Positions 28,090 to 35,816 of a stretch of DNA of 64,000 nt are shown here, in pieces. Within the stretch, counting starts at the first letter, position 1; each line of letters begins with the position of its first letter. This DNA is from Rhizobium sp. CF122 (GTDB taxonomy: Bacteria; Pseudomonadota; Alphaproteobacteria; Rhizobiales; Rhizobiaceae). Below the pieces are notes generated by a model. It did no database searches. It was not told the DNA's origin and saw only the letters and a list, made by a program, of their open reading frames with translations. Both the position numbers and the translations under genes were made by a program. The stretch spans positions 1 through 64,000 of the forward strand of contig NZ_AKKA01000068.1 in the NCBI RefSeq assembly GCF_000282035.1, read 5' to 3'.

Positions 28090-28350
28090 CTAAAACGCCG
28101 AACGCTGTGCCTTGGTTCCATCGCGGTTGAGATCGAGGCCGCGTGCGGCATCGACGATATGCTTCAGGTGGCCAACGTCGCGCACGTCCTGCTGATAAAG
28201 CTCGATGGTGATTGCAGCAACGCGATCCGCCTCCTCGGAGCCAGGCTCTATTCCGAACTCTTCGCAAATGGCATCTAGAACTACGTGGCATTTCCGTAGG
28301 TCGTCAGAATCCAGCGGCGCATCGTGGCGACTGAATTGTTTGCGAGACAT
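28090..28350 (-). CDS. Small rhizobial hypothetical protein
   Basis: 86 residues from the ATG at 28350, chosen for its GGAGG ribosome site; upstream in-frame ATGs lack one. The core LRKCHVVLDAICEEFGIEPG and ADRVAAITIELYQQDVRD is helical and belongs to a small protein type frequent on rhizobial chromosomes and plasmids. It has its own terminator downstream. Function unknown. Confidence 0.68.
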   Translation of the reverse strand: MSRKQFSRHDAPLDSDDLRKCHVVLDAICEEFGIEPGSEEADRVAAITIELYQQDVRDVGHLKHIVDAARGLDLNRDGTKAQRSAF

Positions 28351-28499
28351 CACAACATCCTCCATGAAGAACATCTCTCTTGCCATCCCTAGAGACCCAC
28401 CAGAACAGCGGGGCCAGAGCTGGGACATAGGAAGGGTCGAGGCGAATGCCTCTGGCGGCTAAATGCGATTGCCGGTCTTTTGTTCCAGCTTCGTCACAT

Positions 28500-28805
28500 T
28501 CAGAAATGTCGATGAACGGTTGGCGAAAAATGTTGGCCGTTCGGCCGCCTGTTACCGCCTCGAATCGCAAGGCCCGCCTCTAGGCATGCCGCGAGGAAGA
28601 GCTCTTTGCTTACTGCTGGAGGGGTCTGTCGCCTAAGGGCATTCCGACAGCTGACTACGGCTGCATCGTGATAAGCACCGTGGGCTTTGGGCCATTCGTT
28701 TTCGAGGAAGTCCAGGGTGTCGTGAATACTCTCGAAAGACTTTTCAGTGCCATTCTGAAGTCGAACATTTACAGGGGTGTTCCAAAGGACATCCGGCGTC
28801 GGCAT
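28500..28805 (-). CDS. DUF982 domain protein
   Basis: 101 residues with ribosome site AGGAGG. DUF982 marks are W-x-x-PV (VLWNTPVNVRLQNG), the helix ending in FLENEWP, a conserved Cys-centred helix (AAVVSCRNALRRQ) and the tail LFLAACLEAGLAI. DUF982 proteins are small rhizobial proteins present in many copies and of unknown role. A second, more diverged member is at 29562. Confidence 0.8.
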   Translation of the reverse strand: MPTPDVLWNTPVNVRLQNGTEKSFESIHDTLDFLENEWPKAHGAYHDAAVVSCRNALRRQTPPAVSKELFLAACLEAGLAIRGGNRRPNGQHFSPTVHRHF

Positions 28806-28916
28806 TTTTTCCTCCTTAATCGACCAACGGCAATGTGATTAAAATCTAATATTTGAGGCGCGCGTGCAAGGGGTGATATCCGGCTGTTTACCTAGCTTGC
28901 TCATAGCCAGCTACAG

Positions 28917-29099
28917 CTAGTCTCGCGACAGATGCCTCAACATCAATCGCGCACCCTTATGTCCGCATTTGCACCGCATGAGGCCAGCGAGGCCGCCGGT
29001 CAAGTACGAGGGGCGACGAAAGAAGCTGGTGTGGGTGCCGCCGACCATCATTGCGAGATCGAGTATCGAGCGTGGACGCACGACCGGAAGCTTCGGCAC
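28917..29099 (-). CDS. Small zinc-ribbon ORF, divergent or truncated copy
   Basis: 60 residues from a GTG. The C-terminal part LAGLMRCKCGHKGARLML and the ending SRD match the family copy at 34303. The N-terminal half (PKLPVVRPRSILDLAMMVG) differs and lacks the first CPQC pair. It may be a recombinant or a separate subfamily. No clear ribosome site. Confidence 0.45.
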   Translation of the reverse strand: MPKLPVVRPRSILDLAMMVGGTHTSFFRRPSYLTGGLAGLMRCKCGHKGARLMLRHLSRD

Positions 29100-29143
29100 G
29101 CGTCATATAAGGGGCTGCGTGAGGTGCAGGATAGTACGCGTTG

Positions 29144-29535
29144 ATGTCGATCGTTGAAGAACTGCCCGAAGACGTTCAGCAGCGAATGATTGAAAAGCTG
29201 CTCGGCAAGGTGAATGCAGAGCGCATCAAATCGGCGGCCAAAGGCTTCCGGCCCACACCTGTCATCGTCGCCTACGAGTACTACCAGCTGCCAAAGCAGC
29301 TTTTCAGGAACTGGCGGATCGATCGCATCGAGAACGGCCGAAAGGATCAGCACCTCGCAAACTTGGACAAGGAGGCCTGCCTCATTGAGGTGAAACCCTT
29401 CGCCGAAAGGGTTTCACCGTCAAGCAGGTGGCGATCGGTCTCCAGCCTACGAAGGCTCAACGCGAGCAAGCCCGCGTCGCCGGCAAGAACCGACGGAACT
29501 CCATCATGGACAAACTGAAGGATGTACGGATTTGA
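29144..29535 (+). pseudogene. Island gene upstream of the NusG-like gene, frameshifted
   Basis: The first frame (ATG 29144, SIVEELPEDVQQRMIEKLLG ... ANLDKEACLIEVK) is coding-like to about base 29392. The sequence that should follow (KGFTVKQVAIGLQPTKAQRE ... NSIMDKLKDVRI, stop at 29533) is in another frame. The shift coincides with an 11-bp perfect inverted repeat at 29390-29417. The ending NSIMDKLKDVRI and the following ATGCA recur at 29911-29956. Product family unknown; position suggests phage-type DNA. Confidence 0.6.
29390..29417. repeat. 11-bp perfect inverted repeat at a frameshift
   Basis: GTGAAACCCTT (29390-29400) and AAGGGTTTCAC (29407-29417) are perfectly complementary around the 6-base loop CGCCGA. 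The repeat lies exactly where the reading frame of the surrounding ORF breaks. Confidence 0.75.
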
Positions 29536-29561
29536 CCATGCAAAGCACCAGTACGAATGAC

Positions 29562-29780
29562 TTAGCGCGCTGCCGCGAGCTGAACGGCGGCCTTGGCGTC
29601 TTCAGCCCTCATCCGACCCTCGATGACCGCTCGGCAAGCTTGCCATGCTCGTTGCCATTTGGCCGTGCTCTGGTTTGGCTCATGGATGAGCCAGGTCAGG
29701 GCCTCCTCGGGGGAGCCGACAACGATTCGGATGCGGCTATCTCCGAGCACAAGGGGCTTTTTCCATCGGTGTACCAACAT
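29562..29780 (-). CDS. DUF982-like small protein
   Basis: 72 residues with ribosome site GGAG before the ATG at 29780. It shows the DUF982 layout: KPLVLGDSRIRIVVGSPEEA, a tryptophan helix (ALTWLIHEPN) and the helix with the conserved Cys (RAWQACRAVIEGRM). It lies antisense between two copies of a duplicated ORF end (29500 and 29911), suggesting it arrived with a rearrangement. Confidence 0.62.
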   Translation of the reverse strand: MLVHRWKKPLVLGDSRIRIVVGSPEEALTWLIHEPNQSTAKWQRAWQACRAVIEGRMRAEDAKAAVQLAAAR

Positions 29781-29910
29781 GGCTACGCTCCAATCGCGGG
29801 GTGTTCCGTTCTCAACGGCATCGGGCAGCGTTCCGCCTCCAGATAGATGGGTATCCGCAGCCCGCAATGAAAGAGAAGAAATGGGGAACCGGTCGCTGAG
29901 TGGCCACCTC

Positions 29911-29949
29911 AATTCAATCGTCGACAAGCTGAAGGATATCAAGATTTGA
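29911..29949 (+). repeat. Second copy of the ORF end NSIxDKLKDxxI
   Basis: This reads NSIVDKLKDIKI then TGA, followed by ATGCA, the same arrangement as at 29500-29542 (NSIMDKLKDVRI, TGA, ATGCA). Upstream similarity is lost, so only the end of the gene is repeated. The ATG that follows starts the NusG-like gene. Confidence 0.65.
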
Positions 29950-29951
29950 AC

Positions 29952-30691
29952 ATGCAGACCCTCAATCGAGCCTTCAATCCGTACAACGAAGATCAGCTGG
30001 CGAGAGAGACGTGCACCGAGGAACTGCGGTTTCGGGCGGCTCGCCACGGCGAAGGCGAGAGCGGCCACTGGAACCCGGCGACCGAGCTATGGTTTGCGAT
30101 CAAGGCCGCGCCAGGTGCGTAGCGCTCCCAATCAGCGCTGGCCAGTGACGACAGAGATCCGAGGCTGAGCCTCATCGAGCGCAACCTTGCCAATGCCGGC
30201 TTCGAATCCTTCATGCCGACTTACCGTATTGTCGTTAAGCATCACCGGAACAAGAAGCTGATTGAGCGGCGCTTTCCGATCTTCACCGGGTATGTTTTCG
30301 TCAACCTGCCAACACAGCGGTTCGTCCCGGTCGAGGCCGTCGAAGGTGTCGGGAAACTTCTGAAGTACAGCCGGATCTATGGCGATGCTCCCGAGCCATT
30401 CAGCTTTCCGCAAGAGGTGATTGATCGACTCCGCTACATGGTCTGGGAAGAAGACCAGAAGTTCTTGCTGGATAAGGCTTGGTGTATGCGTCAGGGAGGT
30501 CAAAAAGGCTGCGTCGAGAGCCAGCCGCAAGATCCGGAACGCCCAGTATTCGGAGTTGGCCGGCGGCCTGGCGCCTGCAGCCTTAAGGCGCCTTCATCCC
30601 GCGCTTTGGTTATGCAAACGATGGATCAGTTGTTGAGATTGAGCTGATTCGCTTGCTAAGCCATAACCGTATAGTAATATACGCTCACTGA
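29952..30691 (+). pseudogene. NusG/RfaH-type transcription antitermination protein, inactivated
   Basis: The N-terminal NusG domain is clear: LWFAIKAAPGA, then LIERNLANAGFESFMPTYRI, and IFTGYVFVNLP followed by VEGVGKLLKY. The family is common near the start of late or conjugation operons in rhizobial prophages. An in-frame TAG at 30120-30122 splits the N-terminus. After about 30500 the frame shifts, and the C-terminal KOW-type end (FGYANDGSVVEIELIRLLSH, stop at 30689) is in a third frame. The gene is dead unless both the stop and the shift are corrected. Confidence 0.75.
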
Positions 30692-30900
30692 TTTGCTGGA
30701 TGTACAGTGCGCAGAGCGACGGTCCACCGCGGCCCCTAAGGGGTAAGCCGCACGATGGAAGAAATGCGTCTTCAGCAAGATTGGGCTTGGTCGGGTGGTG
30801 GTGGCCCAAATGAACCTACCCAAAAACAGAATGCCGCGAAGTATTTTGTCGCAATCCGGCTGTAGGACCCTAGTTCCTTCTTCAAAGAAGGAGCGTCAAC

Positions 30901-31149
30901 TTGGAAAATCTTAGAGAATTTGCTTCGAGCACAAACGGCGATCGGTGGTTCTTAGGCACGGATGACATATCCAATTCGGAGGTCGTCCTTCACCGCGGCA
31001 ATCCGTCGTCGGGCGGACATGAAACGGTAATGGCCGTATCTGATTTTTTGGATCGGCGACCATTTGGGCCGGAACGCGGTGCTTTGGTAATGCTGCTCGC
31101 GGACAGTCTTCCAGGCGAAAGCGGCGAGGTTCCCGTCAAGCCGGTATGA
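30901..31149 (+). CDS. Small rhizobial hypothetical protein
   Basis: 82 residues from a TTG with a strong ribosome site (AAGGAG). It starts MENLREFASSTNGDRWFLG and contains EVVLHRGNPSSGGHETVM and FLDRRPFGPERGALVMLL, a layout I associate with a frequent rhizobial small-protein family. Function unknown. Confidence 0.6.
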   Translation: MENLREFASSTNGDRWFLGTDDISNSEVVLHRGNPSSGGHETVMAVSDFLDRRPFGPERGALVMLLADSLPGESGEVPVKPV

Positions 31150-31457
31150 CACCCCAACCTCGATTGGGTAGCACGGCACCAAATCGAGGCAATGCCTAAG
31201 TCCGTAGGTGTGCAGGCACTGCTGGGTGGCAGAGCGCCAGGAGCCTAGCTGAGCTTGGAGAGGCGCGTGGCTACCGTGACAGCAAACGATAACTTCATTG
31301 AGGCGATGGAATTGGCGAAATACGCTGCCGAAGATTAGGCGAGGAAGTTTCTCGCAGTTCATACACCTACAAAGGTGAAGGGGCCAATGCCCCCCACCTT
31401 TCCGGACGCACAGATTGGTTGCGACGGACGCTCGGCAGCGATGAGCCGGGTGTAACT
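31150..31457. other. Stretch with only a 23-codon ORF and a hairpin
   Basis: A GTG at 31267 with ribosome site GGAGAGG opens a 23-codon frame (ATVTANDNFIEAMELAKYAA-ED) ending at 31338; it may be a gene fragment. A hairpin at about 31371-31402 (AAAGGTG ... CACCTTT with inner GGGG/CCCC) may end the minus-strand gene at 31458. Confidence 0.35.
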
Positions 31458-31643
31458 CTACCTAGCCCTAGTTCGACGCGTCACGTTGTTGGCGAGTTCG
31501 CCGGTTGTGGCGAACTGACCGAACAGTGCGGTGAGCTTGGCTTCCTCATTGCGATCCAGACGGTGCAGCGAGCAGAAGTCCGCGATGCACCAAACCTTCG
31601 TTGCGGCGATAGGTTCGGCTGCGGTCGAATCGATGTGTTGCAT
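31458..31643 (-). CDS. Small rhizobial protein related to the 20574-20744 product
   Basis: 61 residues from the ATG at 31643 (ribosome site GGGAGGA). The core VWCIADFCSLHRLDRNEEAK followed by LFGQFATTGELANNVTRR lines up with the 20574 product (WSVFDFARRYRLTVREQNRL, LFGPVASAADLLSNARR). Probably a small helical protein; no function known. Confidence 0.65.
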   Translation of the reverse strand: MQHIDSTAAEPIAATKVWCIADFCSLHRLDRNEEAKLTALFGQFATTGELANNVTRRTRAR

Positions 31644-31811
31644 AGTTTGTCCTCCCACGAGGACGCTACCGCAAATTAGCTCGCAGTGAAATAAAACAAT
31701 CACTCCAAAATTGTAGTTCCCGTCACCTGGCGCTGCCTCCTCCAGCGACGGGCGATCGTGCGGCAGGTCGAGATCCGGACGGATAAACCGGTAACCTCCG
31801 TGCCGCGCTTG

Positions 31812-31994
31812 CTATTTGAGCCGGTTGGCTGCTTTGTCGCAAGAATCCCGATCCGAGCCGTGCGTATTGATAATCCGCTTTGCGTCCGCGGTTGCGATAC
31901 CGTGCTTCTTTGCAAACAGAGCGACCTCGTAGGGTTCCCGCGCTGATAGCCCGCCACGATCTGCTTTGCCGCGCCTCTGCTTGTGGTTTGACAC
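31812..31994 (-). CDS. DUF3606-like small protein
   Basis: 60 residues from a GTG with ribosome site AGGAGA. After a basic start (SNHKQRRGKADRGG) comes the DUF3606-like core EVALFAKKHGIATADAKRII and a final SDRDSCDKAANRLK. These are small rhizobial proteins of unknown role. Confidence 0.6.
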   Translation of the reverse strand: MSNHKQRRGKADRGGLSAREPYEVALFAKKHGIATADAKRIINTHGSDRDSCDKAANRLK

Positions 31995-32022
31995 TGTGGT
32001 CTCCTAATTGCATGGGCAAGTC

Positions 32023-32200
32023 ATGGCGTATTCTGTTTCGGACCAAAGGTCCAGCGAAGCTAAAGCCTACCGCAAATGGTATCGCCTCAAGGCGTGGAAA
32101 ACTGCACGTGCCGTGCAATTGGCGCAGCAACGGCTTTGCGAGCGATGCCTGCAAGATGAGGTCATGACTGAGGCAACGGTCGTTCGCTCTGCCTGGGTGG
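32023..32200 (+). pseudogene. Phage-type HNH endonuclease, N-terminal fragment
   Basis: The frame from ATG 32023 reads SSEAKAYRKWYRLKAWKTAR and QLAQQRLCERCLQDEVMTEA then TVV. This is the start of small phage HNH nucleases, including the first zinc-type CxxC. The HNH motif itself is missing; after about 32195 the sequence is unrelated and soon joins a tail-type gene. Confidence 0.65.
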
Positions 32201-32231
32201 AGACAGGCAAGGGCACGCGAAATCACCATGG

Positions 32232-32672
32232 ATGGCTGCTACCGGCCTATACATAGGCGGCTGGTACGGTGTTAAGCGCGCCGAGATGTATTCGATCGGT
32301 CAGGACCGAGCGACCGCGAACGTTCTGTTCAAGGACGCTGGCGATGTGCTGGGCGCCTATGCCAATCTGCAGCCTGTATACGCAGAGGAAGAGCTTCCGG
32401 ACAACAACGAGGAAGTGATTGCCTTTCTGAACCCACCGCCGCCCCCGGTTATGAGCGTGTCAGCCAGGCAGTTCAAGCTCCAGCTTCTCGCGGCGGGCCT
32501 CCTCGATAAGGTCGATGCTTGGATCAACACACAGTCGAAGGCGGTCCAGATCGCGTACGAATACAGCGGCACCTTTGTCCGGACTGAGCCCATGATGGCG
32601 GCAGGCTTTGCTGCCATGGGCTTCACTGAAGAGCAGATCAACGCATTCTTCACGGCTGCCGCAAACCTCTAA
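32232..32672 (+). CDS. Prophage protein (tail-region type)
   Basis: 146 residues. The C-terminal half (SARQFKLQLLAAGLLDKVDA, SKAVQIAYEYSGTFVRTEPM, GFAAMGFTEEQINAFFTAA) matches a protein type seen at the tail end of rhizobial and other alphaproteobacterial prophages. The N-terminal part is proline-rich (NPPPPPVMSVS). It stands alone, next to an HNH fragment, so most of the phage is gone. Confidence 0.62.
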   Translation: MAATGLYIGGWYGVKRAEMYSIGQDRATANVLFKDAGDVLGAYANLQPVYAEEELPDNNEEVIAFLNPPPPPVMSVSARQFKLQLLAAGLLDKVDAWINTQSKAVQIAYEYSGTFVRTEPMMAAGFAAMGFTEEQINAFFTAAANL

Positions 32673-32738
32673 GGCTTCAAAACATGTTCCGGAAAGTCTT
32701 CCAGCTCGCGCCGCTCTCGGTCGCAGCGCACTCGCGGA

Positions 32739-32879
32739 TCAAAATTCGAAGGTCTTGTCGTCCTTGGTGTAGCTTTTGCGAAATTCTTCCTCCCAAGGGT
32801 CGAAGAACTTCTGGCTCTCGGGCAGCGGTGCGCGTGCCGGCACTTCGTCGCTTTCGTGTTGATTTTCAGAATCGCGCAT
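32739..32879 (-). CDS. Small acidic ORF, 46 residues
   Basis: ATG at 32879 with a purine-rich site (GAGGTGAAG). The protein starts MRDSENQHESDEV and ends FRKSYTKDDKTFEF with a central QKFFDPWEEE. Composition is coherent and unlike the shadow frame that covers it. Unknown, probably island or phage. Confidence 0.5.
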   Translation of the reverse strand: MRDSENQHESDEVPARAPLPESQKFFDPWEEEFRKSYTKDDKTFEF

Positions 32880-33364
32880 ATCTTCACCTCTAGGCGCCCT
32901 ACTAACCAGGTGAACGTCCGAAGTCTACTTTAGGTCGAACACTTATCTGTGGCCGTTGAGAGATTACGTGAGAGATCTCAACCGCGACCAAGTCGCACCA
33001 AGCTCGATGCCAAAGCCTTTCTGAAAAACCGAGGCCGCGGCTAGTGTCGCGGCCTGGCCGTAGACAGAGGCACACAAGACCGGGCAGGGGTTCCACTGGC
33101 CTTATGTGTTGACCCTGCTCACAGAGGAACTGCGAGCCATTTCAGAGTAGCCGATCAAGGCAAAAAGCAAGATGCCTTCGTTCGAACAGGTGAGCTTAGC
33201 CATTCGGTGAGGATCGGGATAGGCGAGGCCCGCAGGGGTGTACGCGGACCTCGGGGCACTGTCACAGCAAGTTGGCCGCATTTTGGGGCCGCGCTCATAG
33301 AAGCACAACCGACCATCGATCGCATGTTCGCCAATGGTGGTATTTCGGCCCGCGCCTTGACGGA
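32880..33364. other. Stretch without a supported gene
   Basis: Open frames here are shadows or fragments without ribosome sites. A minus-strand terminator lies at 33024-33055. Short stretches on minus (LTCSNEGILLFALIGYSEMA) may be remnants. Confidence 0.35.
33024..33055 (-). terminator. Rho-independent terminator, minus strand
   Basis: AGGCCGCG (33032-33039) pairs with CGCGGCCT (33048-33055) over an 8-base loop, followed on the minus strand by a T5 run (complement of 33024-33028). It probably ends the transcript of the 33365-33493 gene. Confidence 0.65.
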
Positions 33365-33493
33365 CTAGAACGTGGTTTCCTGTACCAGCCACCACACAGG
33401 AAGAAATGCCAGCGCAATCGCTGCCAGCCAGACCGAGGCGAACTTGACCAGATACTGTCGTCTCGCTTTCGCTTCGTCCCATTCGTAGTACAT
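33365..33493 (-). CDS. Small membrane protein, 42 residues
   Basis: ATG at 33493 with ribosome site GGGAG. A charged start (MYYEWDEAKARRQYLVKFA) is followed by one hydrophobic helix (SVWLAAIALAFLPVWWLV). It resembles small membrane proteins found in prophage lysis or host-modification regions. Too short for ordinary gene finding. Confidence 0.6.
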   Translation of the reverse strand: MYYEWDEAKARRQYLVKFASVWLAAIALAFLPVWWLVQETTF

Positions 33494-33625
33494 CGCCAAC
33501 TCCCAACTTTAGGCTTCGCTACTTGAAACACCGCTCAAGCAGCGAGTCGAGTGCGGAACTGCAACTCCTTCCAACAATCTGGAGCCATCCATGACGGACT
33601 TCCGGTCCTCCAAGGGCGCAGCCAC

Positions 33626-33730
33626 GCGCCCACCCGCAATTTGCTACGCTATCTCGCCGGGGCGCTTATTGCGGCCGGCTATCGCGACACGACGATGGGG
33701 AATTCGATCGCGAATGACCCAGGTCGCTGA
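33626..33730 (+). pseudogene. Remnant of a phage-type membrane protein
   Basis: One frame reads TRNLLRYLAGALIAAGY then RDTTMGNSIANDPG and stops at 33728. This is the hydrophobic start of a small phage membrane protein. No in-frame start with ribosome site is visible, and the nearby ATG at 33591 is in another frame. Confidence 0.45.
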
Positions 33731-34217
33731 TAAGGCGCTGCGGACCTCAATCACCAAACGCAATGTTTCTCGAGATGCTCTGGCGGAAGCGTGGAATAAG
33801 TTCAGTTTCGGTTGGGAGATAAGGGTCGTCATGCGCGAGTTCGTTGACACCTACGAGAATTTCTATGGGATCAGCGAAGCGCTCTATCAGGGTTGGGCGA
33901 ACGGGCAGGCGGACATCCGGAATGTCCTGCTAAAATCTCTTCGCAACCTGGTACTCATTCTCTTCCCAGGATCGGAGTTCGCCAGCTTCGCAAGTGTAAT
34001 TCTCGTCCGTCTCGTCCAGTCCGATGCCAATGCCGTCGATGTTCGGATCGTCGAAGGTGACGAGAATCCTCGACTTGGGGATTTTTCGCTCCTGAAAGTC
34101 CTTCAGTATGAAAGCGAGACATTGAACATTCTTCTTGGTGTTGCTGGTCTGAATGTGACTCTCAATTTTGCGATTAATCTTCGAAAGCGGAAGCGTGTCC
34201 GCCCGAGCTGCTTCTGA
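33716..34217 (+). CDS. Doubtful ORF, possible fused gene fragment
   Basis: From ATG 33716 the first 70 residues look like genuine protein (NVSRDALAEAWNKFSFGWEI, FVDTYENFYGISEALYQGWA). The remainder runs antisense through the well-supported minus gene at 33930-34274. It is probably the truncated start of a lost gene. No good ribosome site. Confidence 0.2.
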
Positions 34218-34274
34218 TACCGGCAGCGCCAGCAAACCTAGAATGAAGATCCTTCTCAAACGCAATTTCATCAT
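33930..34274 (-). CDS. Exported hypothetical protein
   Basis: 114 residues with ribosome site GAGGA. A signal peptide (MKLRLRRIFILGLLALPV, cleavage near AARA) is followed by a soluble domain with cysteines (KKNVQCLAFILKDFQERKIP and ENYTCEAGELRSWEENEY) and an acidic centre (DPNIDGIGIGLDETDE). It is unlike the plus-strand shadow. Function unknown; likely periplasmic. Confidence 0.62.
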   Translation of the reverse strand: MMKLRLRRIFILGLLALPVSEAARADTLPLSKINRKIESHIQTSNTKKNVQCLAFILKDFQERKIPKSRILVTFDDPNIDGIGIGLDETDENYTCEAGELRSWEENEYQVAKRF

Positions 34275-34302
34275 CTCAGAGTCCTCGTCTGCTATTACCA
34301 AG

Positions 34303-34506
34303 TCAGTCTCGCGACAAAGTCGCCACCATCAATTGTGCGCCCTTGTGGCCGCATTTGCATCGCATGAGGCCAGCGAGTTGCCTCAGCGTCAATCCCTTCC
34401 CAAACTTCCGCTGTATCGCCCACCGATCGATCGGCTTCCGGCGCTTGCACTGCGGGCACAGGGCGAACATCGCCTCATATTGCGCAAGCTCACCCAGAGT
34501 TCGCAT
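34303..34506 (-). CDS. Small zinc-ribbon protein, intact family copy
   Basis: 67 residues from ATG 34506 (a TTG start at 34572 would add 22). Two CxxC-type pairs are present: CPQCKRRKPIDRWAIQRKF and MRCKCGHKGAQLMV, separated by about 30 residues, a zinc-ribbon layout. Degenerate or partial copies occur at 25434, 28917 and 44218. This is the only copy with both cysteine pairs and a normal stop (SRD, TGA at 34303-34305). Possibly a small nucleic-acid-binding protein; inferred. Confidence 0.65.
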   Translation of the reverse strand: MRTLGELAQYEAMFALCPQCKRRKPIDRWAIQRKFGKGLTLRQLAGLMRCKCGHKGAQLMVATLSRD

Positions 34507-34572
34507 ACTCTCGGACTTCGACGCCGGCTGAGCTATTCCAAGCGTTTCTTCGGCGGTCTGGTGGTAGTGCAA

Positions 34573-34907
34573 TCGGCATTTGTCGTTGAACTGCGCGTCC
34601 GGCCCGCGTTCGCAACCAAGCTCCCTTGCTAAGCCGTTGAGAGCTGCATCTTTGGGCAGCGCGACAACATAAATCGACAGTCAGTGATCACGCCGAACAC
34701 GGGACGCTTGGGCAGCAACGACCGCGGCAGAACCGGACCAGCCGATCTCAGATGCGGTTTCTACGGCCAGGGTCCGGGCGAAGAGCGTCGTGTTTCTCGA
34801 AGCGATCGCAATGCCAATTACAGTCCTGCGGCATCATCGGATGCGCGACCGCAAAACGCAGCTTTGGGCAATCGGGCGTCATGGTCGGTCAGGACCCTTG
34901 CCCGTCG
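34573..34907. other. Stretch without a supported gene
   Basis: An open plus frame from 34684 lacks a ribosome site. Its middle part (NRASWSVRTLARRHGLVGQP) could be a decayed helix-turn-helix, but this is weak. Confidence 0.3.
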
Positions 34908-35417
34908 TCACGGCTTGGTTGGGCAGCCCTTTGCCAGTCGAGATATCTGGTCTCGCGCCCCCGTGAGTTCAAAGCCGGTGCTGTATTCCACATCGGCCTT
35001 GACGGCGTACATGGTCGCGAAATCAGCGCCAGATGTAAGGGCGGCAAGCAGCTTCGGATGCTTTAAGAGAACAATCGTTCGCCGATCGGGACTGTTCCCG
35101 TCGAGGCGGATCGTCTCTTTGTACCTCCCAATCTCGAAGCGCGCCGATCGCACGCCCATCTCGCCAACAGTGGCATCGCCAATCTCGAAAATGAGACCGT
35201 TCTTGGCGTCGCACCGGACCATGTAACAAGCTTCGTTGTCGGTCGCATCAACGTTAGAGCATGTTCCGACCGCTCCGGCATGCGAACCGGTAAGCTTAAC
35301 CCATGGAGCGGGCGGCTCGACTTCCTGTGCGAGTGCAGGCAATGCCGCAAGGCACGCGCCAAACACACAGGCTGCGACGCCAACCACGACTGCGACTGCC
35401 GGTCTGCTGAACCTCAT
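34908..35417 (-). CDS. Exported hypothetical protein, 169 residues
   Basis: A signal peptide with AVAVVVGVAACVFGACLAAL, cleavage after ALA-Q. The mature part has a Cys pair (GTCSNVDATDNEACYMVRC), a beta-rich middle (IRLDGNSPDRRTIVLLKHP) and a conserved-looking end (FELTGARDQISRLAKGC). It resembles periplasmic invasion-associated-protein-B-like proteins in layout, which I could not confirm. It lies in the island and appears intact. Confidence 0.65.
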   Translation of the reverse strand: MRFSRPAVAVVVGVAACVFGACLAALPALAQEVEPPAPWVKLTGSHAGAVGTCSNVDATDNEACYMVRCDAKNGLIFEIGDATVGEMGVRSARFEIGRYKETIRLDGNSPDRRTIVLLKHPKLLAALTSGADFATMYAVKADVEYSTGFELTGARDQISRLAKGCPTKP

Positions 35418-35708
35418 CCTATCCTCGTTTTTCTACTACGTTGCGAGCCCGATAGCGTCTCGACATGGACGCGCTTGTCAAGGTCGATTGACAGGTGACG
35501 CAGACCAGCAGGCGGATGGCGCTTGTGATCGCCTCACTTGCCCTGAAAAGCCGGTCGACCGATCGCGGCAGGATCAACTGGTCATGGTAATATTTCTCTT
35601 TCTGCCGAGGCGTTCATCTTTCTGGATCGCCCATCAGCAGCCGGAATGATACGTGGAGTGACCTACGCGCTTACCGTTGAGAAGATCCGGCATTGGCGGG
35701 TTGCCGTA
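35418..35708. other. Intergenic stretch with no supported gene
   Basis: No frame with ribosome site and sensible composition was seen on either strand. Confidence 0.35.
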
Positions 35709-35816
35709 TCAAGCAAGAGCATCCGCCGCGGACTGTGATCCACTGCGCCCGCACCTTTGGCATGAATAGCGAAGGTCGTGACCGATGAAGTCAGACGGGT
35801 AGTAGGCCATGCGCAT
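35709..35816 (-). CDS. Tiny Cys-containing ORF, 35 residues
   Basis: ATG at 35816, 7 bases after a strong ribosome site (AAGGAG). The frame reads MRMAYYPSDFIGHDLRYSCQ and RCGRSGSQSAADALA. The CxxC could be half of a zinc site. It may be a real microprotein or the truncated start of a larger one. Confidence 0.4.
   Translation of the reverse strand: MRMAYYPSDFIGHDLRYSCQRCGRSGSQSAADALA

Noticed and set aside
30755..30865. 36-codon plus ORF (MEEMRLQQDWAW...)
   Set aside because: The ribosome site is too far from the ATG and there is no supporting pattern; probably a fragment.
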